From: Microthrixaceae bacterium
Lineage (GTDB): Bacteria > Actinomycetota > Acidimicrobiia > Acidimicrobiales > Microtrichaceae
Reading direction: 5' to 3'
Assembly: GCA_023958095.1 (NCBI GenBank)
Contig: JAMLGJ010000023.1
Span: forward strand, 1 to 55,087
DNA length: 55,087 bases
The first letter of the stretch is position 1; each line of letters opens with the position of its first letter. A program made the translations under genes and the position numbers. Below the pieces are notes generated by a model, which did no database searches, was not told where the DNA came from, and saw nothing but the letters and a program-made list of their open reading frames with translations. Below are positions 1 through 8,173 of this stretch, piece after piece.

Positions 1-18
1 GGGGGGCGGCCCCGCGCT

Positions 19-39
19 GGGCGGCCCGGGCGCCCGCCC
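19..39 (-). terminator. Possible GC-rich hairpin downstream of the proX-like gene
   Basis: A six-pair stem, GGGCGG at 19-24 and CCGCCC at 34-39, encloses a nine-base loop. It lies about 25 bases past the stop codon of the minus-strand binding-protein gene. There is no T-run on either strand, so it is not a standard intrinsic terminator, and in DNA this GC-rich such a hairpin could arise by chance. Confidence 0.25.
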
Positions 40-64
40 CTTCCGCAGTTCGGTTCAGGACCGG

Positions 65-1147
65 TCAGCCGGCGTTGGCTGCCTCCTGGAGCCACTGGTC
101 GACCTCGTCGCGGTGCTCCTCGATCCACTCCGAGGCGTGACGCTGCACGTCCTCCTCGGTGTCCTCGCCGTTGTCGTACTTGACGTTCTCGAGGGCCACG
201 TCGGTCACGTCCAGCTTCACCAGCTCGAAGAGCTTCTCGGCGGCCGGGTTGGCCTCGAGGAACTCGTTGTTGGCGGTGACGCGGATGTCGGAGGCCACGA
301 AGCCCATCTCGCAGGGCTGGGCCGGACAGACGTCCTCACCGAGGCTGGCGGCACCGGTCTGCTCGGGCAGCGGCTTCTCGGTGCCGAGCCACACGACGTT
401 GTCGCCGGGGATCAGCTGGGTCACGTAGGCGGAAGGCGTCCAGGTGTAGGCCAGGGTCGGCTCACCGTCGGTGACGCGGTTGACGGCCTCGGTGAACACG
501 GCGTTGTAGCTGCCGGAGATCTGGGTCAGACCCGAGCCCCAGTCGTTGGCCGCGATCCAGTCGGTGATGTTCTTCTCACAGCCCCAGCCGACGTCACATC
601 CGAAGATGTCGGCTATGCCGTCGCCATCGGTGTCGAACAGGGCGGAGAGCTCGGGGTCCTCCGCGATCTGGTCGATGTAGGTGATGTCGTACTCCTCGGC
701 GGTGGGCTTGTCGATGAGGATCCCCTGCAGGGCTCCCTGGGTCATCTCCTCGCCCAGGCTCGTCACGTTGTCGGCGATCTCCGGGTTGCCCTCGACGAAC
801 TGGAAGTCGTGCACCGGGGACCAGGTGTTCACCCAGAAGTCCACGTCACCGGTGGCCGCCGCCGGGAAGAAGGTGGCCGGGTCGAGTTCGTTCTGCGCCG
901 GGTCGGTGACCTCGTAGCCCAGCTCCTCGAGCAGCTGCTGGTAGATGGCGGCCTGCATGTAGCCGGTGCTCCAGTTGGCCCGGGCCATGTTGATGGTGGT
1001 GCCCTCACCGGGTTGGGCCAGGTCTGCGGAACCGTCGCCGTCGTCGCTGCTGGCGTCGCCGCCGTCATCGCTGCTGCAGGCGGCGCCGAAGAGGGCCACC
1101 ACGGCGAACATTGCCATTGCCATGTATCTGAGCTGTCGTGTCTTCAC
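65..1147 (-). CDS. proX: Glycine betaine/proline-type ABC transporter substrate-binding lipoprotein
   Basis: Predicted extracytoplasmic lipoprotein that captures a quaternary-amine or proline-like solute for the ProV/ProW-like pair encoded upstream. The GTG start at 1147 is preceded by AAGGAA and gives 360 residues. It opens with a short basic N-region, a hydrophobic stretch and the lipobox GAAC (Cys24), followed by an acidic linker of Ser, Asp and Gly. The mature part has the OpuAC/ProX look: a segment with FFPAAATGDVDFWVNTWSP, an early ARANWSTGY and a later WTPSAYV supply the tryptophans that in this family form the aromatic cage for the ligand. It is the last gene of the three-gene transporter, 128 bases after the permease gene. 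Longer upstream starts would bury the signal peptide and were not used. The exact ligand is not visible. Confidence 0.88.
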   Translation of the reverse strand: MKTRQLRYMAMAMFAVVALFGAACSSDDGGDASSDDGDGSADLAQPGEGTTINMARANWSTGYMQAAIYQQLLEELGYEVTDPAQNELDPATFFPAAATGDVDFWVNTWSPVHDFQFVEGNPEIADNVTSLGEEMTQGALQGILIDKPTAEEYDITYIDQIAEDPELSALFDTDGDGIADIFGCDVGWGCEKNITDWIAANDWGSGLTQISGSYNAVFTEAVNRVTDGEPTLAYTWTPSAYVTQLIPGDNVVWLGTEKPLPEQTGAASLGEDVCPAQPCEMGFVASDIRVTANNEFLEANPAAEKLFELVKLDVTDVALENVKYDNGEDTEEDVQRHASEWIEEHRDEVDQWLQEAANAG

Positions 1148-1275
1148 TGTTGATTCCTTGTGTGTGTTGGTTGCTCGCGTCGACCCGCGCGAAATACACG
1201 GCGAATGGACGGGAGATGAACCCGACGCTACACAACGCAGCACCGGCCATGAAGACCGGATGGACCGCGAAGGGG

Positions 1276-3342
1276 TCAGGCAGCCTCGCTGAGCTGGTCG
1301 TAGGCCTCCTCGGCGGACTGGGTCCAGCGCACGCGCCGCGCCCAGTTCGCGAAGGTCGCCGCGGTCGTTCCGATCACCAGGGCGCTCGCGACACAGGCGA
1401 CGAAGGTACCCGCACCGCTGTAGTAGCGGGGAGGGGAGATCCGCACCAGTGAAAGGATCCAGGCCATCGGGATCGAGAACGCTCCCCATGCCAGGGCGAA
1501 CGCCAGCGCGTTGAGCATCCAGCGTCGCCTGCCACTTGCGATGCGCGGGAAGCACGCCAGGGCACCCACCAGGAGCGACACCGCCATCAGCGCGATGTAG
1601 GGCCATGCGAGCAGTGGACCGTCGGGGTCGGTTCCCGTGAGCACCCGCGCGTCACCATCGCTTCGCGACAGGCTCGCGACCTCGACCGCGGCAGACGCCT
1701 TCTCCGCGTCGGTCTCGGCGTTGGCCAGCAGCTCGTCGATCTGGGCCTGCACGTCGGGGGGAAGGACCCCGGAGCGCTCGTCGAACACCCAGGACCCGAA
1801 CAGCCCTCCGAGTGCGAGCACCGCCGCGACGAACACCGCCACCAGCTGCCCCATGCGTATGCCGCCGTAGCCGACCCTGCGGGCCCGGTAGGGAGCCACC
1901 CGCAGCGCAATGGCCGACCCCACCAGTGCGACCACTGCTGCACCCAGGGCGACCAGCACACCGACGCCCTTGGAGAAGTCCTCACCGGAGAACGCGGAGG
2001 GCTGCAGCACCAGGTAGCCGAGTGACGAGGCGAACACCGTCGCCGCAGCGGCCATCAGGCCCTCGGGTCCCAGCGCCCGCGGCCAGTCGGCCCGCCGCAT
2101 GAGCGGCCCGATGGCCGCCAGCAGGACGAACACGGCCGCGAAGAACGCGAGCATTCCGAACCAGGAGCCACCATCGGCGGACAGGCCGTTGAAGGTGCCG
2201 ACCAGGTCGAGTTCCCGCTCTGCGGGGTAGCCGCCGACGGCGGATCCGTCGGACCCCCACGGCAGGAACACACCGACGATCGCGAGGACTGCCCCGACAG
2301 CAGCGACGAGGGCCCCGGTGCGCTCCGGAGCACGGATCGGCTCCGGGAAGCTCTGGATCTCCTCCTCCTCGACCTCCTCCACGAGGTGCAGCAGGTTCTC
2401 GGGGGTCTTGCGGTTCTGCCATGCCCTGGCGATGCGAGCTGCCAGGTTGTCGTTGTCGCCCTCGCGCTGGGAGAGGCGGTCGAGCACCACCGCCACCAGG
2501 TAGAGCGCGAGGCCGGCCGATGCCGCCAGGGGCACGTTCAGGGTCTGCACGCCGCGCAGCACCATCTGGCCGAGTCCGCCACCGGCGATGAGGGCGATGA
2601 TCCCGACCATCGAGATCGCCATCAGCAGGCACTGGTTGAGTCCGGTCATGATCGCCGGACGGGCCAGGGGCAGCTGCACGTCGCGCAGCACCCTGCGCTC
2701 CGGTGCGCCGTAGGCCCGCGACGCCTCGAGGACGTCCTCGGGCACCTGGCGTATGCCCAGGTTGGTCAGGCGCACCAGCGGCGGCAGTGCGAACACCATC
2801 GTCACGAGCACACCGGGGGTCCGTCCGATCCCGAAGAAGAAGATCACCGGCAGCAGGTACACGAACGGGTGGACCACCTGCATTCCGTCCAGGACCGGGC
2901 GCACGGAGTTCCACACCGAGTCCACGCGTCCACTGAGCACCCCGAGCGGTATTCCGATGAGTGCACAGACGGCCACCGCGACGATCACCATTCCGATGGT
3001 CTCCACCGTCGGCATCCAGAAGTCGTTGCCGAGCAGGCCACAGACCGCGATCGCTGCGCCCGAGACCAGGCCGACACGCACGTTGCGCGTCAGCGCACCC
3101 ACCAACACGATGAGCGCAACCACCACGAACCAGGGCATCCAGTCGGCTGCCAGGAAGTTGTCCACGACCACGTCGAGCAGGAAGTTGAACGGCCAGGCGA
3201 TGGCGTCGAACAACCATGCCAGGTGGGTGTTGGCCCACTGGGTGGCCTCGTCGATCCAGTTGCCGAACGGGATCGTGTACTCGTCGAGGACCTCGTTGTC
3301 GGTCACTCCCGGAGCGTTCTGGGCGATCAGTGCGAGCGACAT
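1276..3342 (-). CDS. proW: ProW-like ABC permease with a long extra membrane region
   Basis: Membrane-spanning subunit of the betaine/proline-type importer. Residues about 60-295 form the usual ProW permease, with the EAA-type coupling motif near 206-230 (EASRAYGAP then LPLARPAI) that docks on the ATPase. At 688 residues it is about twice the usual family length. After an acidic linker near residue 330 (EEVEEEEI) there is a further half of the protein with several hydrophobic segments and an extracytoplasmic-looking charged stretch (residues about 525-575), for which I recognise no domain. The ATG at 3342 overlaps the ATPase stop codon by one base (TGATG), so the two are probably translationally coupled. 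The permease call is firm; the role of the extension is unknown. Confidence 0.87.
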   Translation of the reverse strand: MSLALIAQNAPGVTDNEVLDEYTIPFGNWIDEATQWANTHLAWLFDAIAWPFNFLLDVVVDNFLAADWMPWFVVVALIVLVGALTRNVRVGLVSGAAIAVCGLLGNDFWMPTVETIGMVIVAVAVCALIGIPLGVLSGRVDSVWNSVRPVLDGMQVVHPFVYLLPVIFFFGIGRTPGVLVTMVFALPPLVRLTNLGIRQVPEDVLEASRAYGAPERRVLRDVQLPLARPAIMTGLNQCLLMAISMVGIIALIAGGGLGQMVLRGVQTLNVPLAASAGLALYLVAVVLDRLSQREGDNDNLAARIARAWQNRKTPENLLHLVEEVEEEEIQSFPEPIRAPERTGALVAAVGAVLAIVGVFLPWGSDGSAVGGYPAERELDLVGTFNGLSADGGSWFGMLAFFAAVFVLLAAIGPLMRRADWPRALGPEGLMAAAATVFASSLGYLVLQPSAFSGEDFSKGVGVLVALGAAVVALVGSAIALRVAPYRARRVGYGGIRMGQLVAVFVAAVLALGGLFGSWVFDERSGVLPPDVQAQIDELLANAETDAEKASAAVEVASLSRSDGDARVLTGTDPDGPLLAWPYIALMAVSLLVGALACFPRIASGRRRWMLNALAFALAWGAFSIPMAWILSLVRISPPRYYSGAGTFVACVASALVIGTTAATFANWARRVRWTQSAEEAYDQLSEAA

Positions 3343-4622
3343 CAGACCATCGCCTCCTCGTGACCACTGCCACCCGGGCCCGGCGACCCACCTCCGTCGG
3401 GTTCGGCGGCGGCCGCTATCTCCGATGCCAGGTCCTCCACACGACCCAGCTCAGCGAGCACGTCGGTGGGTTCGAGGGTGCCGACCAGCTTCCCGTCGTC
3501 GTCGAGCACCGCTATCGGCAGGCCACGGCCCGCTGCCGCGTAGTTCTCGTTGAGCGTCGCATCGGGAGTGGTGCGGTCGTAGTCGCGCCGCAACGCCCGA
3601 CGCAGGAAGGTGGAACCCATCTTCGAGGCACGGTCGATGTCCTCCGCGGTGAGCAGGCCCAGCACCCGGCCCTGGCGCGAGGTCACGTAGCGCCCCGAGA
3701 CCGACTCGACGCGCGGTCGCAGCTGTTCGAGCGACTCGTCCTCCACCACGAGGGGATCCGCGGCTGTCATGACCGAACCCACGTCGATCACCCGACCCTG
3801 GTCGACGTCCTGGACGAAGTCGGCCACGTAGGCATCGGCGGGCTGGGTGAGGATCTCCTCGGGGGTGCCGATCTGGATCACCGCGCCGTCCTTCATCACA
3901 CACACCCGGTCGCCGATGCGCAGCGCCTCGTTGAGGTCGTGGGTGATGAACAGGATCGTCTTCTGCAGACGCTGCTGGATCTCCATCATGTCGTCCTGCA
4001 TCTGGCGTCGGATCAGTGGGTCCAGGGCGCTGAACGCCTCGTCCATGAGGAGGATGTCGGGGTCCGCCGCGAGCGCCCGGGCGAGGCCCACGCGCTGCTG
4101 CATGCCACCGGAGAGCTCCGAGGGGTAGCTGAGTGCGAAGCGGTCGAGCCCCACCGATGCGAGGGCCCTCATGGCGGCGTCCTCACGGTTCTTGCGATCC
4201 ATTCCCTGGACCTCGAGCCCGTACGCGGTGTTCTCGATCACACTGCGGTGCGGGAACAGCGCGAAGTGCTGGAAGACCATGCCCATCTTCTGGCGCCTGA
4301 ACTCCTGCAGCGCCCGCCCCTCGAGCTTCTGGACGTCGGTGCCCTCCACGAGCACCTCGCCGTCGGTCACCGTGAACAGCTTGTTGACGGTGCGGATCGC
4401 GGTGGACTTTCCCGAACCCGACAGTCCCATCACCACGAAGATCTCACCCTGCTGGACACTGAAGTTGACGTCGTTGAGACCCACCACGTGGTCGGTCATC
4501 GTCTGCACGTCGTCCTTGGGCACCCCCGCCTTGGCAAGGTCGAGGGCCCGGCCACTCGGTTGGTCACCGAAGACCTTGTAGACGTGCTTCAGTTCGATCT
4601 CGACGGGCAATCGTCTCACCAC
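3342..4622 (-). CDS. proV: ProV-like ABC transporter ATPase with C-terminal CBS pair
   Basis: Cytoplasmic ATPase that powers the ProW/ProX-like importer. Walker A is GLSGSGKST at about 66-74, the Q-loop sits near VFQHFALFPH, the signature LSGGMQQR is near 170-177, Walker B is ILLMDEAFSALD, and the switch histidine lies in FITHDLNEA. Residues about 285-400 resemble a tandem CBS region, as in OpuA/ProV proteins, where such domains sense ionic strength or nucleotides. The 426-residue length fits the family. The start is uncertain: GTG codons at 4622 and 4619 and a TTG at 4610 are all possible, and none has a good ribosome-binding site on this strand. First gene of the operon. Confidence 0.92.
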   Translation of the reverse strand: MVRRLPVEIELKHVYKVFGDQPSGRALDLAKAGVPKDDVQTMTDHVVGLNDVNFSVQQGEIFVVMGLSGSGKSTAIRTVNKLFTVTDGEVLVEGTDVQKLEGRALQEFRRQKMGMVFQHFALFPHRSVIENTAYGLEVQGMDRKNREDAAMRALASVGLDRFALSYPSELSGGMQQRVGLARALAADPDILLMDEAFSALDPLIRRQMQDDMMEIQQRLQKTILFITHDLNEALRIGDRVCVMKDGAVIQIGTPEEILTQPADAYVADFVQDVDQGRVIDVGSVMTAADPLVVEDESLEQLRPRVESVSGRYVTSRQGRVLGLLTAEDIDRASKMGSTFLRRALRRDYDRTTPDATLNENYAAAGRGLPIAVLDDDGKLVGTLEPTDVLAELGRVEDLASEIAAAAEPDGGGSPGPGGSGHEEAMV

Positions 4623-4697
4623 CAGGAGGGGTCGCTCGGTTTCGACCCTAGTGGTGCGGGCAGTGCGCCGGTCGAGCCGCCCCTCGCAGCGGGTGCT

Positions 4698-5033
4698 TCA
4701 GTCCTCCAGGATCGAGCGGACCGCCGACAGGTAGCGGGCGGTGCCGATGATCGGAGCGATCGCCGAGAGCGTCGCGTCGACGTCCTCCACGCTCACGTGG
4801 TCGTCCATCGCCTCCAGGTTCACCCTGAACGCGATCGGCGGGGCTCCCGAAGCGGCCAGCGCAGCGAGGCGCACCAGGTGCAGGGCCCTGATGTCGAGGG
4901 TCGTGTCCTCCGCGAGGCCCTCGTTCAGCTGGGCGGCGCGCGCCAGGGCGTTGGGGAGCCCTTCGATGGTGGAGCGGATCGCCTCGAGCTCCTCTTTCGC
5001 CTCGGATTCGCTGGCACTGGTGTCACTGCTCAT
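4698..5033 (-). CDS. Small carboxymuconolactone-decarboxylase-like protein
   Basis: A 111-residue all-helical protein. After an acidic N-terminus rich in Ser and Glu it has LHLVRLAALAASGAPPIAFRVNLEA, shown here as LVRLAALAASGAPP and FRVNLEA, then an acidic helix ending in SAIAPIIGTARYLSA. This matches the AhpD/carboxymuconolactone decarboxylase fold family. The CxxC pair of the peroxidase-type members is absent (no cysteine at all), so thiol chemistry is unlikely. It sits alone, with a 75-base gap to the transporter downstream and divergent from the amidohydrolase at 5189. Real function unknown; family assignment moderate. Confidence 0.72.
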   Translation of the reverse strand: MSSDTSASESEAKEELEAIRSTIEGLPNALARAAQLNEGLAEDTTLDIRALHLVRLAALAASGAPPIAFRVNLEAMDDHVSVEDVDATLSAIAPIIGTARYLSAVRSILED

Positions 5034-5188
5034 CGGATCTCCTCACCTCGGGGCAGCTCGGCAGCGTTCGCACCGGCGCCGGGCGACGAAGGGTACAGCC
5101 GCGACCGCACAACTACCATGGGTTCATCACCCGGAGTGGCGGATGGGACCGTGACTGCGGACATTGCAAAGGACCGAGGGGTGCCCCG

Positions 5189-6427
5189 ATGAACGAGCCT
5201 GCAGAGCTGCGAACACCGGCCGAGGAGGACCTGCCACTGATCATCTCCGTGGATGATCACGTGATGGAGCCCAAGGACCTCTGGCAACAGCAGCTTCCGC
5301 CCTCGATGCGTGACAGGGGCCCCCGCGTGGTTCAGGAGAAGGTGCGCCTCAAGTTCGAGGGCGGGCACTACGGATTCGAGCGCAACGATCCCGACGGCCA
5401 GATGTGCGACGTGTGGCTCTTCGAGGACGCCGTGGTGCCGACCGGTTTCCTGCACGGTCCCGCCGGGGTGCCCCGCGAGGAGCAGCGCAACGTGGCCGCC
5501 GTCTACGAGGACCTGCGACCCGGCACCTACAACCAGGCCGACCGGCTCGCCGACATGGACCTGAACCACGTCGAGGCGGCGATCAACTACCCGAACATCT
5601 TCCCGCGCTTCTGCGGACAGGGGTTCCTCGAGCGCGACGACAAGGAGCTCGCGCTCGAGTGCCTGAAGATCTACAACGACTGGATCATCGACGACTGGGG
5701 TGGTGGTGCGGGCCGCGGTCGGCTCATCCCACTGACCCTCGTCCCGCTGTGGGATCCGGCACTGGCGGCCGAGGAAGTGCGTCGCTGCGCCGACAAGGGC
5801 TCCTACGCGATCGCCTTCTCGGAGAACCCCTCCAAGCTCGGCTGCGCAACGATGTACAGCGGCGAATGGGACGTGCTCTGGCAGGCCTGCGAGGAGGCCG
5901 ACGTCACCGTGTCGATGCACATCGGTTCGTCGTCGTCCATGCCCACGACCTCCGACGACGCTCCGCTCGCCACCTCGATGTCGCTTTATGCCCAGAACGC
6001 CGAGGGCTCGTTCGTGGACTGGGTGTTCTCCGGCACGCTCCAACGCTTCCCCGAGATCAAGATCGCCTACGCCGAGAGCCAGGTGGGCTGGATGCCCTTC
6101 CAGATGGAACGCATGGACTCGGTGTTCCGCGAGGGCCGCGGTGGGGTCGGCGGCTCGGGGCCACTGCCCAGCGAGATCGCCCGGGGACGCATCTACGGCT
6201 GCATCTTCGACGATCTCGTGGGGCTGCGCCAGCGCGACGAGGTGGGCATCGACCAGATCCTCTTCGAGACCGACTACCCGCACTCCGATGGCACCTTCCC
6301 GCATTCACGCAAGGTGGCCCACTCGATGTTCGCGGCGGTCGGCATGGACGCCGAGGAGTGCCACAAGGTGATGCGCGGCAACGCCATCGAGGCCTACGGT
6401 CTGCAGCGCTTCGGCATCGAGAAGTAG
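5189..6427 (+). CDS. Amidohydrolase family 2 (ACMSD-like) metal-dependent hydrolase or decarboxylase
   Basis: TIM-barrel protein of 412 residues in the amidohydrolase-2 superfamily, which includes ACMSD and resorcylate decarboxylases. Visible metal-site signatures are an early ISVDDHVMEP (a variant of the DxHxH motif), a mid-protein histidine in VSMHIGSS, and the late acidic residue in FETDYPHSDGTFPHS. The ATG at 5189 follows GAGGGG at good spacing. The gene stands alone between a divergent CMD-like gene and a convergent cupin gene. It looks most like the 47272 amidohydrolase in this window in length and closing motif. Substrate not determinable; decarboxylation of an aromatic or unsaturated acid is one option, hydrolysis another. 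Confidence 0.85.
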   Translation: MNEPAELRTPAEEDLPLIISVDDHVMEPKDLWQQQLPPSMRDRGPRVVQEKVRLKFEGGHYGFERNDPDGQMCDVWLFEDAVVPTGFLHGPAGVPREEQRNVAAVYEDLRPGTYNQADRLADMDLNHVEAAINYPNIFPRFCGQGFLERDDKELALECLKIYNDWIIDDWGGGAGRGRLIPLTLVPLWDPALAAEEVRRCADKGSYAIAFSENPSKLGCATMYSGEWDVLWQACEEADVTVSMHIGSSSSMPTTSDDAPLATSMSLYAQNAEGSFVDWVFSGTLQRFPEIKIAYAESQVGWMPFQMERMDSVFREGRGGVGGSGPLPSEIARGRIYGCIFDDLVGLRQRDEVGIDQILFETDYPHSDGTFPHSRKVAHSMFAAVGMDAEECHKVMRGNAIEAYGLQRFGIEK

Positions 6428-6491
6428 CCGAGGAGCAAGCCGGGACCCGGCACCGGGGGTGGGGCCCCTGCGTGGGGCACGTGCTGCACGG

Positions 6492-6558
6492 CCCTCGCGC
6501 GCCCGGACTCCCGGGCCAGCACCGCCCTCGCGCTGCCCGGGCTCCTAGGCCAGCACCG
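6492..6558. repeat. Imperfect tandem duplication of about 33 bp at the cupin gene end
   Basis: Unit 1 (6492-6524, 33 bases) and unit 2 (6525-6558, 34 bases) both start CCCTCGCGC and end GGCCAGCACCG. They differ by one inserted base and three substitutions. Unit 2 contains the stop codon and last codons of the minus-strand cupin gene, so the downstream spacer holds an older copy of that gene end. Confidence 0.75.
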
Positions 6559-6991
6559 TGTCGGAGTCCGAGGTGCGGATGGTCACGAAGTCCATGCCCT
6601 CGGGACCGCACGTGATGGCGTAGTGGAACTCGGCCTCGATGACGATCGAGTCGCCGACCTCCAGCACCACGTCACCACCGTCGGGGCCGGCCTCGTGGAC
6701 AGTCGCGCCCCCGTTGATGACCATGATCAGCTCCGGGTGGCCATGACGGTGCCGGGCTATGTGGTAGTCCGCCGGAAGGCTGCTGTAGTTCATGAAGAAC
6801 CCGCCCTGGCCCGTGACCACGCGCTTGCGGCGCGCACCCAACCGCTTGGCCTGCTGGACCATCTCGGTGGGGGTGTTGCGCCCCTTGCCCCCGGACCAGT
6901 CGATCTGGTCGAGGTCGAAGTGGTGGGCGGCCGGAGCCGCCGCGGGCGTGTCCGTGGTCGCATTCTCGGTATCGGATGTACCTGCGGGCAT
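6545..6991 (-). CDS. Single-domain cupin protein
   Basis: A 148-residue protein with one cupin barrel. Residues about 65-130 carry the metal-site pattern HIARHRHGHPELIMV (three histidines and a glutamate), then GDSIVIEAEFHYAI with a further histidine. Such small cupins act as metal-dependent oxygenases or isomerases, or as ligand sensors. The ATG at 6991 has an excellent AAGGAGGAGG upstream. It is transcribed away from the dehydrogenase operon, with the 42-bp inverted repeat at 7055-7096 between them, so it is probably controlled by the same regulator. No substrate can be named. Confidence 0.83.
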   Translation of the reverse strand: MPAGTSDTENATTDTPAAAPAAHHFDLDQIDWSGGKGRNTPTEMVQQAKRLGARRKRVVTGQGGFFMNYSSLPADYHIARHRHGHPELIMVINGGATVHEAGPDGGDVVLEVGDSIVIEAEFHYAITCGPEGMDFVTIRTSDSDTVLA

Positions 6992-7054
6992 CTGCGCCTC
7001 CTCCTTGCGTACCCGGGGGACCCCGAACCTCCCGTCGGCGGCCCCCGGCGCCGT

Positions 7055-7096
7055 TTTCCTGATGCTATCAGGTAATGACCTGATAGCATCAGGAAA
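7055..7096. promoter_or_regulatory. Perfect 42-bp inverted repeat, nested double operator
   Basis: Two 19-base arms (7055-7073 and 7078-7096) are exact reverse complements around the spacer AATG. Each arm holds a 15-base box that is itself palindromic, CCTGATGCTATCAGG (7058-7072) and CCTGATAGCATCAGG (7079-7093), both of the form CCTGAT-N3-ATCAGG. Box centres are 21 bp apart, two helical turns, so two dimers could bind the same face. It lies between divergent genes and its last base is the A of the dehydrogenase ATG. Likely binder, by inference: the TetR-family protein at 9746-10321. Confidence 0.88.
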
Positions 7097-8172
7097 TGGT
7101 CTCGCCAGCGGTGGACGACAACGGCCCGATCGTCGTGGGCATCATGTACCCACCCGAGTGGTTCGGACCCGCCGAGGCCTTCGCGGCGGAGCTCGAGGAG
7201 ATCCGTGCCATCGACCCGCGCATCGAGGTGCGCACCGTCGCCTATGTCGAACCGCACGAGCTGCGCACCGCCCGCGGGGCTCCCGGCGGCGCCGCAGCGG
7301 CAACCGGGATCGACGCGCCGCAGCTGTCCGAGGAGGAACTCGACGCGCTGGGCACCCTGAACGTCGCGGTGGCACTCGACCTGCCACCGGACATCACCGG
7401 GATCGCCCCGGGACTCCGTTGGGTGCAGGCGGTCGGTTCGGGCACCGCACACCTGCAGGCACTCGGACTCGAACGCTGCGGAGTGGTGCTGACCTCCAAC
7501 GGGGGCAGCAACAGCGTCGGCATCGCCGAGTTCGTCATGGGTCGCCTGATCGAGTTCGCCAAGCACTTCCCGGCCATCGCAGCCGCATCGGCGGAGCACC
7601 GCTGGGAAGCCCTCTACGGACGCCAGCTGCACGGCCAGACGATCGGCCTGATCGGCCTCGGCTCCATCAACCGGGCCGTTGCCGTACGGGCAAGGGCGTT
7701 CGGCATGACGGTTCTGGCCACCCGGCGCACACCCACCGACGACCCCGCGGTGGACGAGCTCTACGGCACCGACCGCCTCCACGAGATGCTGGGCCGTTGC
7801 GATGCGGTCGTGGCTGCGGTGCCGGAGACCCCCGACACGCTGGACCTCATGGACTCCGCGGCTTTCGCCGCGATGCGGCGCGGCTCGTTCTTCGTGAACG
7901 TCGGCCGCGGCACCCTGGTGGACGAACCCGCTCTCATGGAAGCCCTTGAATCGGGTCACCTGGCGGGGGCGGCGTTGGATGTGACCAAGGTCGAGCCGCT
8001 ACCGCCGCAGGACCCCCTCTGGGATGCCCCGAACCTCTCGATCTCCTCGCACTGCTCGACCTCTCCCGCAGCACTGATGCCCAACCTGCACCGGGTGTTC
8101 CGGGAGAACCTGGAGCGTTTCGCCACGGGCGAGCCACTGCTCAACCAGGTGACCGGCACCGGTGGGTACTGA
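7096..8172 (+). CDS. NAD-dependent D-2-hydroxyacid dehydrogenase family protein
   Basis: A 358-residue member of the D-2-hydroxyacid dehydrogenase family, expected to interconvert a 2-hydroxyacid and a 2-oxoacid. The nucleotide-binding motif is IGLIGLGSINRAVA (about residues 182-195). The family signature follows as FFVNVGRGTLVDEPALMEAL, and the catalytic Glu and His are in KVEPLPPQDP and SISSHCSTSP. The ATG at 7096 has no convincing ribosome-binding site and touches the operator, so the mRNA may be nearly leaderless. It heads an operon with an amidohydrolase, a nitroreductase and a TetR regulator. The first 110 residues form the divergent substrate domain and give no substrate clue. Confidence 0.87.
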   Translation: MVSPAVDDNGPIVVGIMYPPEWFGPAEAFAAELEEIRAIDPRIEVRTVAYVEPHELRTARGAPGGAAAATGIDAPQLSEEELDALGTLNVAVALDLPPDITGIAPGLRWVQAVGSGTAHLQALGLERCGVVLTSNGGSNSVGIAEFVMGRLIEFAKHFPAIAAASAEHRWEALYGRQLHGQTIGLIGLGSINRAVAVRARAFGMTVLATRRTPTDDPAVDELYGTDRLHEMLGRCDAVVAAVPETPDTLDLMDSAAFAAMRRGSFFVNVGRGTLVDEPALMEALESGHLAGAALDVTKVEPLPPQDPLWDAPNLSISSHCSTSPAALMPNLHRVFRENLERFATGEPLLNQVTGTGGY

Positions 8173-8173
8173 G

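Noticed and set aside
113..1153. Long open frame on the plus strand across the proX-like gene
   Set aside because: High-GC shadow frame. The minus-strand frame has a signal peptide and family motifs; this one has none.
1148..1275. Regulatory RNA or riboswitch in the spacer before the proX-like gene
   Set aside because: Only short GC dyads of about four bases are present; nothing matches a known riboswitch and no strong stem is visible.
3216..5192. Long plus-strand frame of 658 codons over the ATPase gene
   Set aside because: It lies opposite the ProV-like gene with its Walker motifs and shows no domain pattern of its own.
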